64,000 nt of DNA from positions 36,519-100,518 of the forward strand of contig CANCQK010000010.1 of assembly GCA_947380295.1 (NCBI GenBank). The letters are read 5' to 3'. A program made the translations under genes and the position numbers. Shown in pieces: positions 17,436 through 26,483 of this stretch; within the stretch, counting starts at the first letter, position 1; the number at the start of each line of letters is the position of its first letter. Below the pieces are notes generated by a model. The model saw nothing but the letters and a program-made list of their open reading frames with translations, did not search any database and was not told where the DNA came from. Source of the stretch: Bdellovibrionales bacterium (GTDB lineage Bacteria > Bdellovibrionota > UBA1018).

Positions 17436-17840
17436 ATGTCCATTCAAAAAGGTCAGCAGGTCGAATTTAAATCAGATGGGCCTATTACTCGCGACCAGCT
17501 CAAAAATTACGCTCTAGCTTCTGGAGATTCTAATCCCATTCATCTCGACGAAGAAGTCGCTAAAAGAGTGGGTTTGCCAGGAATTATTGCTCATGGAATG
17601 TTGATTGCCGCTAAAATTGCCGAGCGGGCCAAAGAGTTTGTGAGTGCTGAAACTCAACTTCAGGGCTTCGAATTGGTGAAGTTTCAGAGCCGATTCAAAG
17701 CAATGACCCTTTTGGGTGATACGCCATCCTATGGCGGCGTTGTGAAAGATTTTAACGGCCAGGAGCTCGTCCTCGACCTCCAGGCTAAGAACCAGCGCGG
17801 CGAAGTGACGACTCAGGGAACTGCTCGATTCAAGAAGTGA
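17436..17840 (+). CDS. MaoC-like dehydratase, catalytic subunit
   Basis: A 134-residue R-hydratase/MaoC domain. The hydratase motif is intact: ALASGDSNPIHLDEEVAKRV, with Asp and His spaced as in enoyl-CoA hydratase 2, then GLPGIIAHGML. Expected to dehydrate 3-hydroxyacyl thioesters with the preceding gene product. It closes the long operon that begins with iscR. The acyl carrier (CoA or ACP) cannot be told from sequence. Confidence 0.88.
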   Translation: MSIQKGQQVEFKSDGPITRDQLKNYALASGDSNPIHLDEEVAKRVGLPGIIAHGMLIAAKIAERAKEFVSAETQLQGFELVKFQSRFKAMTLLGDTPSYGGVVKDFNGQELVLDLQAKNQRGEVTTQGTARFKK

Positions 17841-17916
17841 GTCGCCGGGTTTTCAGTCTGTCGGTCTTTTGAGTTGGTTTGTTCGTTGCAGTCTCTCGAG
17901 CTAAAGAGGGATTTCC

Positions 17917-18399
17917 ATGCTTCGTAAAAAACCCAAATCTCGAATTTCACATCTCAAAGCGCCTGGTGATCCTGAACCCGAGTATTGCAGCCCTGGCTCG
18001 ATCGAGCAGCAACTGGACATGTGTGAGGAGGGTGAGCTGCGCGGAGACGAAATCGAACATCGCACCGAGGGGCTCGCCACTCCTGATGAACCCCGCACAG
18101 ATGATCCTATGGAAGTTGTTGATGAAATGAACACTTACGAGATGAACTTCTCTGAGCGGGATCGGGAGGGAGATGAGATGTCCGGTGACGACCACTCGTC
18201 CGGTCTTCAAGGGGGTGAAGCAGAGTTGGAGCACCAGCGGCATATTGATTCAGGAATCCCCGGCTCGGATTATGACACATGGGTAGAATGGCCGAGTCCA
18301 GGGCCTGCGGCTCCCAGGTCGGCGGAGAGCGAGGAGATTCGAAAGACGCCCAAGACTGTGCGTCGAAAGTCAGCGCGGGGGACTAAAAAAGCGGGATAA
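17917..18399 (+). CDS. acidic low-complexity protein of unknown function
   Basis: A 160-residue protein with a basic start (MLRKKPKSRISHLK), an acidic Glu/Asp/Met-rich middle and a basic tail ending TVRRKSARGTKKAG. There is no signal peptide or membrane segment, and it is likely disordered. A good GAGGG Shine-Dalgarno lies before the ATG, and a strong hairpin follows the stop, both supporting a real gene. The KSARGTKKA tail resembles nucleic-acid-binding tails of histone-H1-like proteins. No family is recognised. Confidence 0.55.
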   Translation: MLRKKPKSRISHLKAPGDPEPEYCSPGSIEQQLDMCEEGELRGDEIEHRTEGLATPDEPRTDDPMEVVDEMNTYEMNFSERDREGDEMSGDDHSSGLQGGEAELEHQRHIDSGIPGSDYDTWVEWPSPGPAAPRSAESEEIRKTPKTVRRKSARGTKKAG

Positions 18400-18404
18400 G
18401 AGGG

Positions 18405-18444
18405 TTCTGACAAAACAGGAAGGGGTCTTCCTTTTTTGTCAGAA
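18405..18444. terminator. perfect-arm hairpin, putative bidirectional terminator
   Basis: TTCTGACAAAA...AGGAAG, a GGGT loop, then CTTCCT...TTTTGTCAGAA: about 18 base pairs with one bulge-like position, and T-runs within both arms. It separates the acidic protein gene from the next ATPase. Confidence 0.7.
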
Positions 18445-18462
18445 GGAAGTTATCATTAAAAA

Positions 18463-19659
18463 ATGGCCCATACCCGAGAACGATTTCTAGGACCCCTGAT
18501 TGAGAAGGCTTTAAAGTTCAGTTCGATTGTAGGTGTTTTTGGTCATCGTCAAACTGGCAAAACTACATTAGTGGAAAATCTAGGGGCTGAGTATGTCACC
18601 TTGGATCGCGCTCAGGATTTGAACCTAGCTGAGCAGAACCCTGAAGCTTTTATCCTAAATCGGGAACTCCCTTTTGTGATTGATGAGTGCCAGCTCGCAC
18701 CGCTTCTTTTTCCTGCACTTAAAGACGCAGTCAGAATGAGGAAGTCTCCAGGTCAGTATTTGTTGACAGGCTCTGTTCGATTTACTAGTCGCAAAGTGAT
18801 TCGTGAATCTCTGACTGGAAGATTATTTCAGCTTGAACTTCTGCCTTTGACACTAGAGGAAGCTCAGAGTCGGCCGCTTTCCGACGCCCTGATTCGATTC
18901 TTAAAAGCAAAAAACCTGAAAAGTTGGCAGGCCCCTGATAAAAATCCTAGTCGCTTGAATGAACTGCTTCGCCATTTTGAAGTCGGTGGGCTACCAGGCA
19001 TTTGCTTCCACCGCGAGCCCGCGATTCGCGCAGGGAAGCTTGCATCTCACACGGATACCTTGTTGCGGCGAGATCTCCGTCTTGTTTGTGAGACTACTCT
19101 TCCAGCTTCGGTCGTCCAGTCAGTTCTAACAGAATTGGCTTTAGGTCAGGGAATGCCACTTGAGTTAGCAACTCTATCCAGGCGTGTTCGGGTATCAGTA
19201 AAAACCTTGCCGTATTTGATCGAAGCGTTTGAGGCGCTTTTTTTGGTTCGAATTCTTGAGTGTCGTGGGGGATCAAAAAAGCCCATTCTATTCTTTGAAG
19301 ACTCCGGTCTTGCTCACTACTTTTCTAAGGGCAGAGTTCCTGAAAGTAGCTTTGCACTTAGACTGGCGTTTTCCCATTTTTTTCCACAGTTCCACTATAG
19401 ACCTGAACTTGTTTCCCAGTCGTTCTGTTACCGAACTCGTGGCGGCGCAGAGGTGCCGCTAGCTTTTGACACGCAAATGGGTATTTTGGGGGTGATTCCA
19501 ACCTGGTTTGACACCCCTACTCCTGCTTTATTAGCTAGCGCACGGAGTTTTCAGAAGACCTTTCCTGGATCTAAAGTTTTGATTCTGGGTCAGTGGAGCA
19601 GGAGAGGTGAGTTGGCTCCCAATGTCTGGGTCGATCATTGGAGTGCTTGGGTAGGATGA
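18463..19659 (+). CDS. AAA_14/DUF4143 ATPase (paralogue 2 of 3)
   Basis: A 398-residue relative of the ATPases at 1057 and 26562. Walker A GHRQTGKT (residues 27-34), Walker B FVIDECQLAP, sensor YLLTGSVRFTSRK, then the DUF4143 region. In the C-terminal domain the nuclease-like pattern is degenerate: where the others show E-V-D-F/L...E-I-K it reads GGAEVPLAFD and then GVIPTWF, so the acidic and Lys positions are lost. The ATG lies 6 bases after a TATCAT element, while the AGAAGGAAG run is too far upstream (13 bases) to be a good Shine-Dalgarno. The transcript may have almost no leader. Confidence 0.8.
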   Translation: MAHTRERFLGPLIEKALKFSSIVGVFGHRQTGKTTLVENLGAEYVTLDRAQDLNLAEQNPEAFILNRELPFVIDECQLAPLLFPALKDAVRMRKSPGQYLLTGSVRFTSRKVIRESLTGRLFQLELLPLTLEEAQSRPLSDALIRFLKAKNLKSWQAPDKNPSRLNELLRHFEVGGLPGICFHREPAIRAGKLASHTDTLLRRDLRLVCETTLPASVVQSVLTELALGQGMPLELATLSRRVRVSVKTLPYLIEAFEALFLVRILECRGGSKKPILFFEDSGLAHYFSKGRVPESSFALRLAFSHFFPQFHYRPELVSQSFCYRTRGGAEVPLAFDTQMGILGVIPTWFDTPTPALLASARSFQKTFPGSKVLILGQWSRRGELAPNVWVDHWSAWVG

Positions 19660-19662
19660 CTC

Positions 19663-20178
19663 CTAGCCTCGCCCTAACAGATCTCGATCCATGACCGTTT
19701 TACGTCCATGAGCATTGGCGCTTGTGATTGCCTGATCGGCAAAGTCCCGGACCTTTTTGGACAAAACCTCCATAACCGCGTCCGAAGTGCTCATTCCGGA
19801 TTGGTCACGGATGTATTTTTTAACCTTGGAGACCACCACGAGGACCTCGTCTTCTGATCCGGTCAAAAACTCAGGCTGAGGAAGTTGCTGGGTTTGATTT
19901 GATGGGGTGTTTGAAACCAGCTTTACTGTCGCGCTCTGATGGGTTGAGACTCTTGGAGTCTGGGTTGCTGCTGCCTGCGCCGGGGCCCTTTTTTCAAAAG
20001 CCCCTGCATCGCGGTGGTTCATCACGGGGATGTGCGCGTCAAAACACCGTAGGTCGCAAAAAACTAAGTCAGTGCGGACTCGGTTACAGGTGGACACACT
20101 ACAAATCCAATATTTTTGCCCAAACGAGATCAGTTTTTTACAGGTTGTGCATTTGCGCCAATAGGTGGGTTGATTCAT
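19663..20178 (-). CDS. zinc-finger plus histone-fold protein
   Basis: A 171-residue protein of three parts. Residues 10-55 hold a cross-brace-like zinc finger, C10-x2-C13, C26, C31, C41, C45, H49, H55, enough for two zinc ions. Residues about 56-106 are a Gln/Thr/Ala-rich linker. Residues 107-171 look like one histone fold: helix 1 DEVLVVVSKVKKYIRDQ, long helix 2 SDAVMEVLSKKVRDFADQAI, then NAHGRKTVMDRDLL. This last part mirrors archaeal HMfB (AKHAGRKTIKAEDI), including the conserved R-K-T DNA-contact loop. Helix 3 is short, as in bacterial histones. It lies 33 bases downstream of the Snf2 gene on the same strand. Finger plus single histone fold suggests a DNA-binding architectural protein. 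Alternative: an unrelated helical domain with a chance RKT match. Confidence 0.7.
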   Translation of the reverse strand: MNQPTYWRKCTTCKKLISFGQKYWICSVSTCNRVRTDLVFCDLRCFDAHIPVMNHRDAGAFEKRAPAQAAATQTPRVSTHQSATVKLVSNTPSNQTQQLPQPEFLTGSEDEVLVVVSKVKKYIRDQSGMSTSDAVMEVLSKKVRDFADQAITSANAHGRKTVMDRDLLGRG

Positions 20179-20187
20179 ATTAAAAAC

Positions 20188-20215
20188 AGTATATCTGGAT
20201 GTTGGAGTATTTCAA
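20188..20215 (-). promoter_or_regulatory. promoter of the zinc-finger-histone gene
   Basis: On the minus strand TTGAAA (20210-20215, overlapping the helicase stop codon) and TATACT (20188-20193) are 16 bases apart. Only 9 bases separate the -10 from the ATG and no Shine-Dalgarno is visible, so the message would have almost no leader. Confidence 0.5.
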
Positions 20216-23178
20216 AGATCTCTGAAGAGCGAGAGTAAATCCTCTCTTGAAAGAGAGTTGGCACCGAGGGTGCCTTCAAGGACTTGGGTTGCAAGCTGGC
20301 TCTTAGACTTTTGCAGTTCAAGGATTTTCTCTTCGATTGTGTTTTGAGCGATCAGCCGATGCACGAGAACAGGATTGGTTTGGCCGATTCGATGGGCGCG
20401 GTCTGTGGCTTGTTCTTCTACTGATGGGTTCCACCAAGGATCCATAATAAATACGTGATCCGCCGCAGTCAGCGTGAGTCCCATACCACCCGCTTTCAGT
20501 GAAATGAGCATGACAGTAGGACCGTTCGGATCTTGAAATTCTGAAATGATTTTTTCACGATTTTGAGTAGATCCATCAAGTCGAATCCAAGAAATAGATT
20601 TCTTCTTAAATCCCTTTTCAATCAGATCGAGGTAGGACGTCCATTGTGAAAAGACCAGTGATCGGTGCCCCAGATTGATGGATGTTTCCAAAGTCTCAAG
20701 GAGTAAGTCCAGCTTTGAAGACGACGGCAGTGAGGCTGCTTGGCCCGGAATCAGAGCGGGATGACAGCACGCCTGTCGTAATCGCAAGAGTAATTCGAGA
20801 GCTGCAATGACGGACCCTCCTTGTTCGAGCTTTTTGATGACCTCCTGTCGTGTGGAGGCAAGAAGAGCCGAGTAAAGCTCACGCTCCTCAGTGCTCAGTT
20901 CACAATACAAGATTGTTTGGGTCTTAGGTGGGAGTTCAGGAGCGACATCCCGTTTGAGTCGTCTCAAGATAAAGGGTTTAATTTTTTTCTGGAGCTCTTG
21001 CCCGGCTGATCTTTGGCCATTAGAAATGGCTTGGGAGAAGTTTTCTCTAAAATCCTCAAGGGAACCTAAAAGGCCTGGATTGAGAAAGTGGAATTGACTC
21101 CAAAGGTCCTCTAAGCGGTTCTCAATCGGAGTGCCACTCAGTGCGATTCTGAAATCAGCTTGAAGCAGGTGAGCAGCACGAGCAGTTTGGCTTTCTGGGT
21201 TTTTAATCAATTGGGCTTCGTCCAAAATGATGGTGTCCCATTTTTCTTGCGTCAAAAGGTCTCGATCCATGCGGAGTAATGCATAACTACTCAGGATGAT
21301 GTTCTTCTGTCGGTCGAGCTTGCGAGCGCCTCCGTGATAGACGCAAACAGAAAGAGACGGTCGAAACTGCCGGATCTGAGACTCCCAACTTGGAATGACA
21401 CTGGTGGGAGCGATGATCAGTGTTTTTCCGCGTATCGCGCATAAAGCTTGGAGTGTTTTTCCTAAACCCATATCGTCCGCGAGCATCGCACCCAATTGCA
21501 AATCACGAAGGTAGCTCAACCAACTGACCCCTTGCTTTTGGTAGGGTCGGAGCGAACCTGCAAGATCGCTGGGGAGCGTCGACTCTGGAATTTTTTCAAT
21601 CGATCTCAGTCTATCCCTGAGTTCTGCAAGTGAGGGTGGCGGCGTCAGTCCGAGATCCTCGAACGTCTGAGCGAGTTCAGGTTGTAGGTATTTTGGGAGT
21701 TTTTTGTTTAATTCTTTGAATCGGAGGAGAGATTCGATTTTTTCGCCGAATCGAGAAAGCCAATCCAGTGGAAGAGGAGCCCACCCGCCACCCAGAATGG
21801 GTAGGTAGTGCTGATTTTCCCGCCAGGCTCGAAACACCGATTGGGCGTCTACCCGAACGGCACCCCCGGTGGAGGCAGCTGAACCTGATTTGAAATAAAA
21901 ATCAAATCGATCCTCGTCTCCTTCTAAGACTCCGATGAGTGACTCTCGAATCGAGAAAGCCTCAATCCCGTCGCCAGACGTTGCCCAGTTTCCTGCGGTT
22001 TTCACGCGCGAAACAAAACCTAGGGCATCCTCTCTCTCGAGTTTTGTAGGTTGCCCCACTCGAAGTTGGAGTTCGGTCTGGAGCTTCCGTCGTAATGCAT
22101 CTTCGCCAGCGAGGTCGGGCAGAATAATGGGCGGTACTCCGCTTTTCGGAGTGATGCTTTCGTATTCGATTCTCGGGGTCACTACCAAAATCTGTTCAGC
22201 TCCCAAACGATTCATTTCAAGGCGAATCTTGGGTGGCACTTTCACCACTTGAGGGAGTCGCTGGGATTTGACTTCGACTGTTAATTTTTTTTGAAGTGAA
22301 GGGAGGAGTTGGGTGAATAGCGTTGCAAAATCCTGTTGTCCAAAAAATTTCCCGTCGCCCTGAAGTACTGTCCGTTCTTCAAGAGTCAGGCTCGGGATTT
22401 TGACTGCGCGAAGTGTATTTCCCTGGAGAACCGCTCCATTTTTAAACTTCCTTTGGACCGTAAGGTCATTCACTGCGCGAAGTCTAAATCCTTTTCCCTC
22501 TTCAATCACTTCGGCTTTGAGTGAGATGGGCTGTGCTGATACTTGAATTGGCTGCCCGTCTAGAAAAATAGAGGTGCATTGCGAAAGTCCTGAGATGAGT
22601 CGTGCAAGAGTGTCGGGGTCTAGGGTTCCGAGTTGATTCACTGCCCGTTGACCGATGATTCCATCAATTGCAAAATCGTCTTGAGTTACGGTTGGAAGCG
22701 GTGCCTGGATTCTTCCGGACCGGATGCCACCCACCCATCCCACGAGTGAGTCCTTAAGTGTTTCCCTGTGTTCTGGGCTCGAAACGATCCAGCGTTCAAA
22801 GATCAGAGTCGAGTCTTGCTCTTTAAAACAATATTGGACGTGGGTGGGCTTGGGAGATTCAGCTCCGGAGAGGGAGGGAGAAGACTCGCTGCGGGCAAGT
22901 TTTCCGCTCTTTAAAGCGATAATCGAGGCAACGACGTGAGCGCAGACGTCATTACGGTCGTTACAGTCACAGTACCAGTCTTCGTCCTCAGGCCAGAGAG
23001 TCACCTTGCGACTCACTGGATGATCTGGAGTGCGGACTCGAAGAGTGATCTCGGCGTCGGATCGTGAGTCTTCAAAAATCGAATCCGTCCGAGCAATAGC
23101 CACCCCTTTCGACCAAATTCCGGGGAGACAGGTTTCTTGGATGATTTCGAAGAGTTCTTGGAACTGAGGCAATTCCAT
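20212..23178 (-). CDS. SWIM zinc-finger Snf2-family ATPase
   Basis: A 988-residue Snf2/RapA-class dsDNA translocase. The N-terminus has a SWIM finger, C70-D-C72...C79-x-H81. The ATPase core follows: motif I DDMGLGKTLQ (around residue 570), Walker B DEAQ (around 650), motif III LSGTPIENRLEDLWSQFHFL, and the C-terminal RecA lobe with LISLKAGGMGLTLT and motif VI RAHRIGQ (around 930). Such proteins move on duplex DNA and strip or remodel bound protein; bacterial roles range from RNA polymerase recycling to phage defence. No nuclease domain is visible. It is 33 bases upstream of the zinc-finger-histone gene, so a functional link is plausible. The start ATG at 23178 lacks a strong Shine-Dalgarno. 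Confidence 0.9.
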   Translation of the reverse strand: MELPQFQELFEIIQETCLPGIWSKGVAIARTDSIFEDSRSDAEITLRVRTPDHPVSRKVTLWPEDEDWYCDCNDRNDVCAHVVASIIALKSGKLARSESSPSLSGAESPKPTHVQYCFKEQDSTLIFERWIVSSPEHRETLKDSLVGWVGGIRSGRIQAPLPTVTQDDFAIDGIIGQRAVNQLGTLDPDTLARLISGLSQCTSIFLDGQPIQVSAQPISLKAEVIEEGKGFRLRAVNDLTVQRKFKNGAVLQGNTLRAVKIPSLTLEERTVLQGDGKFFGQQDFATLFTQLLPSLQKKLTVEVKSQRLPQVVKVPPKIRLEMNRLGAEQILVVTPRIEYESITPKSGVPPIILPDLAGEDALRRKLQTELQLRVGQPTKLEREDALGFVSRVKTAGNWATSGDGIEAFSIRESLIGVLEGDEDRFDFYFKSGSAASTGGAVRVDAQSVFRAWRENQHYLPILGGGWAPLPLDWLSRFGEKIESLLRFKELNKKLPKYLQPELAQTFEDLGLTPPPSLAELRDRLRSIEKIPESTLPSDLAGSLRPYQKQGVSWLSYLRDLQLGAMLADDMGLGKTLQALCAIRGKTLIIAPTSVIPSWESQIRQFRPSLSVCVYHGGARKLDRQKNIILSSYALLRMDRDLLTQEKWDTIILDEAQLIKNPESQTARAAHLLQADFRIALSGTPIENRLEDLWSQFHFLNPGLLGSLEDFRENFSQAISNGQRSAGQELQKKIKPFILRRLKRDVAPELPPKTQTILYCELSTEERELYSALLASTRQEVIKKLEQGGSVIAALELLLRLRQACCHPALIPGQAASLPSSSKLDLLLETLETSINLGHRSLVFSQWTSYLDLIEKGFKKKSISWIRLDGSTQNREKIISEFQDPNGPTVMLISLKAGGMGLTLTAADHVFIMDPWWNPSVEEQATDRAHRIGQTNPVLVHRLIAQNTIEEKILELQKSKSQLATQVLEGTLGANSLSREDLLSLFRDL

Positions 23179-23268
23179 AGATTTGTTAACTTAACATAAA
23201 TTACTGTGGTTTTGAGCTGGGATTTCCTTTTTTGATGCAATTTTAGTTAAATTTTCTATAACTACCAG

Positions 23269-25074
23269 ATGAACTTTTACTCTGATTCCAGTGAGTGGCG
23301 CTATTTATTTAGAAACGCAATTGATTGGGACACGATCATCCCTCTTTATCATCCGACTTTTCCGACTTCAGAGGGTTTTAACAATAAAAGTGAACTCATT
23401 GATTTCTACGAAGAACTGCTGATGACCACTGGCAAGTGGACGGCTGAAGTGGTTGCATCGCGTGCCCGTGAGCTTGACGAAGTGGGCGGCGGTAAGCTCG
23501 TGGATGGCAGGGTTGAATTGTCTGACGTTTTGAAGAAGACCTATCAAGAAGCTAAGGATATGGATCTCTTCGGTATTACCATCGACCCCAAGTACGGCGG
23601 AATGGGTGCCCCTCAGATTTTGTCTCTTCTCGGTTTTGAGCAGGCGAGTCGGGCCTGTGTTTCTACGGCGACTCAACTCGGATTTTTTACCGTGATTGCT
23701 GAGATGATTCATCGATTTTGCAGCGAAGAGCTAGCTAGCGAGTATATTCCCCAGATTCAAAAGGGTGAGATCAGCGGAAGCATGTGCCTCACTGAGCCTG
23801 ATGCAGGTTCAGATGTGGGCTCTCTGAGAACGTCAGCGACTCCTCAAATCGACGGTACTTATTTATTGAACGGCTCCAAGTGTTTTATCACGAATGGAGG
23901 CGGAGGTTTAGGCTTTGTCCTTGCGAGGGTAAAAGGAGCACCCGCTGGGCTCGACGGAATTTCAATGTTCCTGGCAGAAGAGTGGATGAAGGACCCTCAG
24001 ACGGGCGAGAAAAAGCATAATTATCGGATCGGCAAGATCGAAGAAAAAATGGGCATGCATGGTTCCGTGACCTGTGAAGTGGTCTATGAAGACACTGTAG
24101 CTCGCTTGGTGGGAAAGGAGAATGAAGGCTTTAAGCTCATGCTCCATCTCATGAATGAGGCACGAATTTCGGTGGGCCTTCAGGGACTAGCCGGGATTGA
24201 GGCCGCTCTTGATTTAGTGAAAGACTATGCCCTCAATCGTAAGCAGTTCGGAAAGTCGCTTCTGGATCTTCCCCTTTTTAAGCGAAATTTTGATGATTGG
24301 GAGACTGAGCGCGACGCATTACGCGCAATGCTGGTCGATACGGTTTCTTACTTCGATATTTTTCAACGACTCGATCTTAAAAAACGCCACACTGGAGATT
24401 TAAGCGAGCACGAAACTCAGCTTCTCGCTCAGGCTGTTGCGGTCTGTCGTGATCGAACTCCATTGGTGAAGTACTACGGCTCCGAAGCGAATACTTTGAT
24501 TACCCAGCGGGCGATTCAGGCTTTTGGTGGGTACGGTTTCATGAAGGAATATGATGTCGAGCGCCTCCACCGAGATAGCTTTGGTGCCTTGGTGTACGAG
24601 GGAACTTCTCAAATCCAGGCTCTGATGGCGATGAAAGATTTCATGAAGTCGGTGATGAAAAAACCAGGCCGATTTGTTCAAAGCCTGCTCGCTGAAATTC
24701 CTGCTCGACCCATGAGGGGCGAGTCAGAGTACAAGAAGGCAGTTCGCAACGTGAGCTTTGAGTTTAGGAAGGGCGTGGCGGGATTGCTCGTCAGATGCTT
24801 TAAGCCTGAGTTGAAACTGACTGAAAAAGGGCTCAAAGAAACTCTGACGCAGCTGAATCAGCTTTTCAAAAAAGATTATTGGCAAGATCAGAGTCATTTG
24901 GATCGTTTGATGACTCACGCCGAGACTTTATGCCAAGCTATGTCTTATCTAGAAACCCTCAAAGTGCTGGCAAACCACGCCAGCAAAGACGAAGCGCGTG
25001 GAGCGTTATTTTATCGCTACCTTAAGCTCGTCACCCCTCGATTTGCCGCAATCTACGCGGATTGGAAAATTTAA
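23269..25074 (+). CDS. acyl-CoA dehydrogenase
   Basis: An FAD-dependent acyl-CoA dehydrogenase of 601 residues, the larger class with an N-terminal extension and an extra C-terminal domain (FadE/DUF1974-like or VLCAD-like in size). Visible motifs are SGSMCLTEPDAGSDVGSLRT, GSKCFITNGG, EEKMGMHGSVTCEVVYED, RNRKQFGKSLLDLP-type flavin contacts and GGYGFMKEYDVERLHRD with YEGTSQIQ. It probably oxidises acyl-CoA to trans-2-enoyl-CoA in beta-oxidation. The start has no Shine-Dalgarno and lies 6 bases after TATAAC, so the transcript may be leaderless. It is divergent from the Snf2 gene, and the permease follows 17 bases after the stop. Confidence 0.92.
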   Translation: MNFYSDSSEWRYLFRNAIDWDTIIPLYHPTFPTSEGFNNKSELIDFYEELLMTTGKWTAEVVASRARELDEVGGGKLVDGRVELSDVLKKTYQEAKDMDLFGITIDPKYGGMGAPQILSLLGFEQASRACVSTATQLGFFTVIAEMIHRFCSEELASEYIPQIQKGEISGSMCLTEPDAGSDVGSLRTSATPQIDGTYLLNGSKCFITNGGGGLGFVLARVKGAPAGLDGISMFLAEEWMKDPQTGEKKHNYRIGKIEEKMGMHGSVTCEVVYEDTVARLVGKENEGFKLMLHLMNEARISVGLQGLAGIEAALDLVKDYALNRKQFGKSLLDLPLFKRNFDDWETERDALRAMLVDTVSYFDIFQRLDLKKRHTGDLSEHETQLLAQAVAVCRDRTPLVKYYGSEANTLITQRAIQAFGGYGFMKEYDVERLHRDSFGALVYEGTSQIQALMAMKDFMKSVMKKPGRFVQSLLAEIPARPMRGESEYKKAVRNVSFEFRKGVAGLLVRCFKPELKLTEKGLKETLTQLNQLFKKDYWQDQSHLDRLMTHAETLCQAMSYLETLKVLANHASKDEARGALFYRYLKLVTPRFAAIYADWKI

Positions 25075-25091
25075 TCTGAAAGTGAGTTTTT

Positions 25092-26483
25092 GTGCAGTTT
25101 TTTAAAAGGAAGCAGTTGTCTGAAGTTCGTGATGGTGCGGGTAAGTCTGGCTTAGTGAAAAGCCTGGGCGCAGTTGATTTAATCTTTCTCGGTCTTGGGG
25201 GAATTATCGGAACCGGGATCTTTGTTTTGACTGGTTTGGCTGCCGCTCAATATGCGGGACCAGCAATCACTTTATCTTTTCTTTTGGGCGGGGTTGCCTG
25301 TGTTTTTACTGCCCTCGCTTTTGCTGAGTTAGCATCGATGCTCCCCGTTTCAGGGAGTGCTTATAGTTACGCTCAGGTCACTGTGGGCGAAGGGATTTCG
25401 ATGCTGGTAGGGTGGACCATTGTCATGGTTTTTTCCTTCGGTTCAGCAACCGTCGCCTCAGGTTGGTCCGGTTATGTGATCGGGATTTTAGAGAGCGCTG
25501 GAGTTTTCCTTCCGACGGCTTTAACCAAGATTCCTGCTGAAGGCGGTTGGATTAATCTCCCGGCAGTATTTATCGTGATGCTTCTGACTTCCATCGTTTT
25601 GCGAGGTACAGAAGGCGCAACTCGATTTAACGGTATCCTCGTTGTAGTTAAGTTGTTGGCAATTGGCTTGTTTATCTTTTTGGCAGTGCCGCATGTCGAT
25701 GCAAACAATTGGGTGACTTTTGCGCCCAAAGGATTCGACGGAATCGCTGCCGGTGCTGCTGTGATTTTTATGGCCTATACTGGATTTGATGCGGTCGCTA
25801 CGGCAGCAGAGGAATGTAAAAATCCTAATCGAGATCTCCCGATCGGGATCATTGGTTCTCTTGTCGGATCTGCGATTCTTTACGTGATCGTAGCAGGTTT
25901 ATTGACCGCGATTGCGCCTTATTCGCAATTAAATAATCCGCAACCGATGGCTTTTGCTTTGCGACTGAATGGAATTTCGGTGGGAGCTACTCTCGTGGCG
26001 ACTGGAGCCATTGCTGGGATGACGACGGTGATCTTGACTCAGATTTTCGCTCAAGCGCGTATTTTGATGATGATGGCACGCGACGGTTTGATCCCTGGAG
26101 CTTTTGCTTCGGTTCATCCTCGGTTTGCTACGCCTTACGTGGGAATTCTGGTGAGCGGATTTTTTGTGATCCTGATTGCTGGTTTTTTGCCCGTCTCAAC
26201 CCTCGGGCAAATTAGTAGCATGGCCACTCTGATGGTTTTCGCTTTCGTCTCTCTGGCTGTGATGATTCTGCGGTACACTCGTCCCAACGAACGTAGACCG
26301 TTCAGATGTCCTGCAGTCTACCTCGTAGCGAGCTTATCCTGCGGTCTTTGCTTGTTCTTGTTCTCTCAGCTGTTCTGGGTGAACTGGAAGCCCTACCTGC
26401 TTGCAACCCTCGTTGGCCTGATTACCTACCTGGGGTACGGTTATTGGCACTCGAAGGCTCGGGTGACCGGCTCGGCAAGCTAA
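25092..26483 (+). CDS. APC-family amino-acid permease (CAT type)
   Basis: A 463-residue membrane protein with about 12 hydrophobic segments. The family signature GLGGIIGTGIFVLTGLAAAQ in TM1 and the AYTGFDAVATAAEECKNPNRD loop are those of cationic-amino-acid (CAT/YfnA-like) permeases. It is expected to take up amino acids by proton coupling. GTG start, 17 bases after the acyl-CoA dehydrogenase, probably co-transcribed. Its last codons lie in a 120-base segment duplicated at 29021, which also encodes the end of the dehydrogenase on the opposite strand. Confidence 0.93.
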   Translation: MQFFKRKQLSEVRDGAGKSGLVKSLGAVDLIFLGLGGIIGTGIFVLTGLAAAQYAGPAITLSFLLGGVACVFTALAFAELASMLPVSGSAYSYAQVTVGEGISMLVGWTIVMVFSFGSATVASGWSGYVIGILESAGVFLPTALTKIPAEGGWINLPAVFIVMLLTSIVLRGTEGATRFNGILVVVKLLAIGLFIFLAVPHVDANNWVTFAPKGFDGIAAGAAVIFMAYTGFDAVATAAEECKNPNRDLPIGIIGSLVGSAILYVIVAGLLTAIAPYSQLNNPQPMAFALRLNGISVGATLVATGAIAGMTTVILTQIFAQARILMMMARDGLIPGAFASVHPRFATPYVGILVSGFFVILIAGFLPVSTLGQISSMATLMVFAFVSLAVMILRYTRPNERRPFRCPAVYLVASLSCGLCLFLFSQLFWVNWKPYLLATLVGLITYLGYGYWHSKARVTGSAS

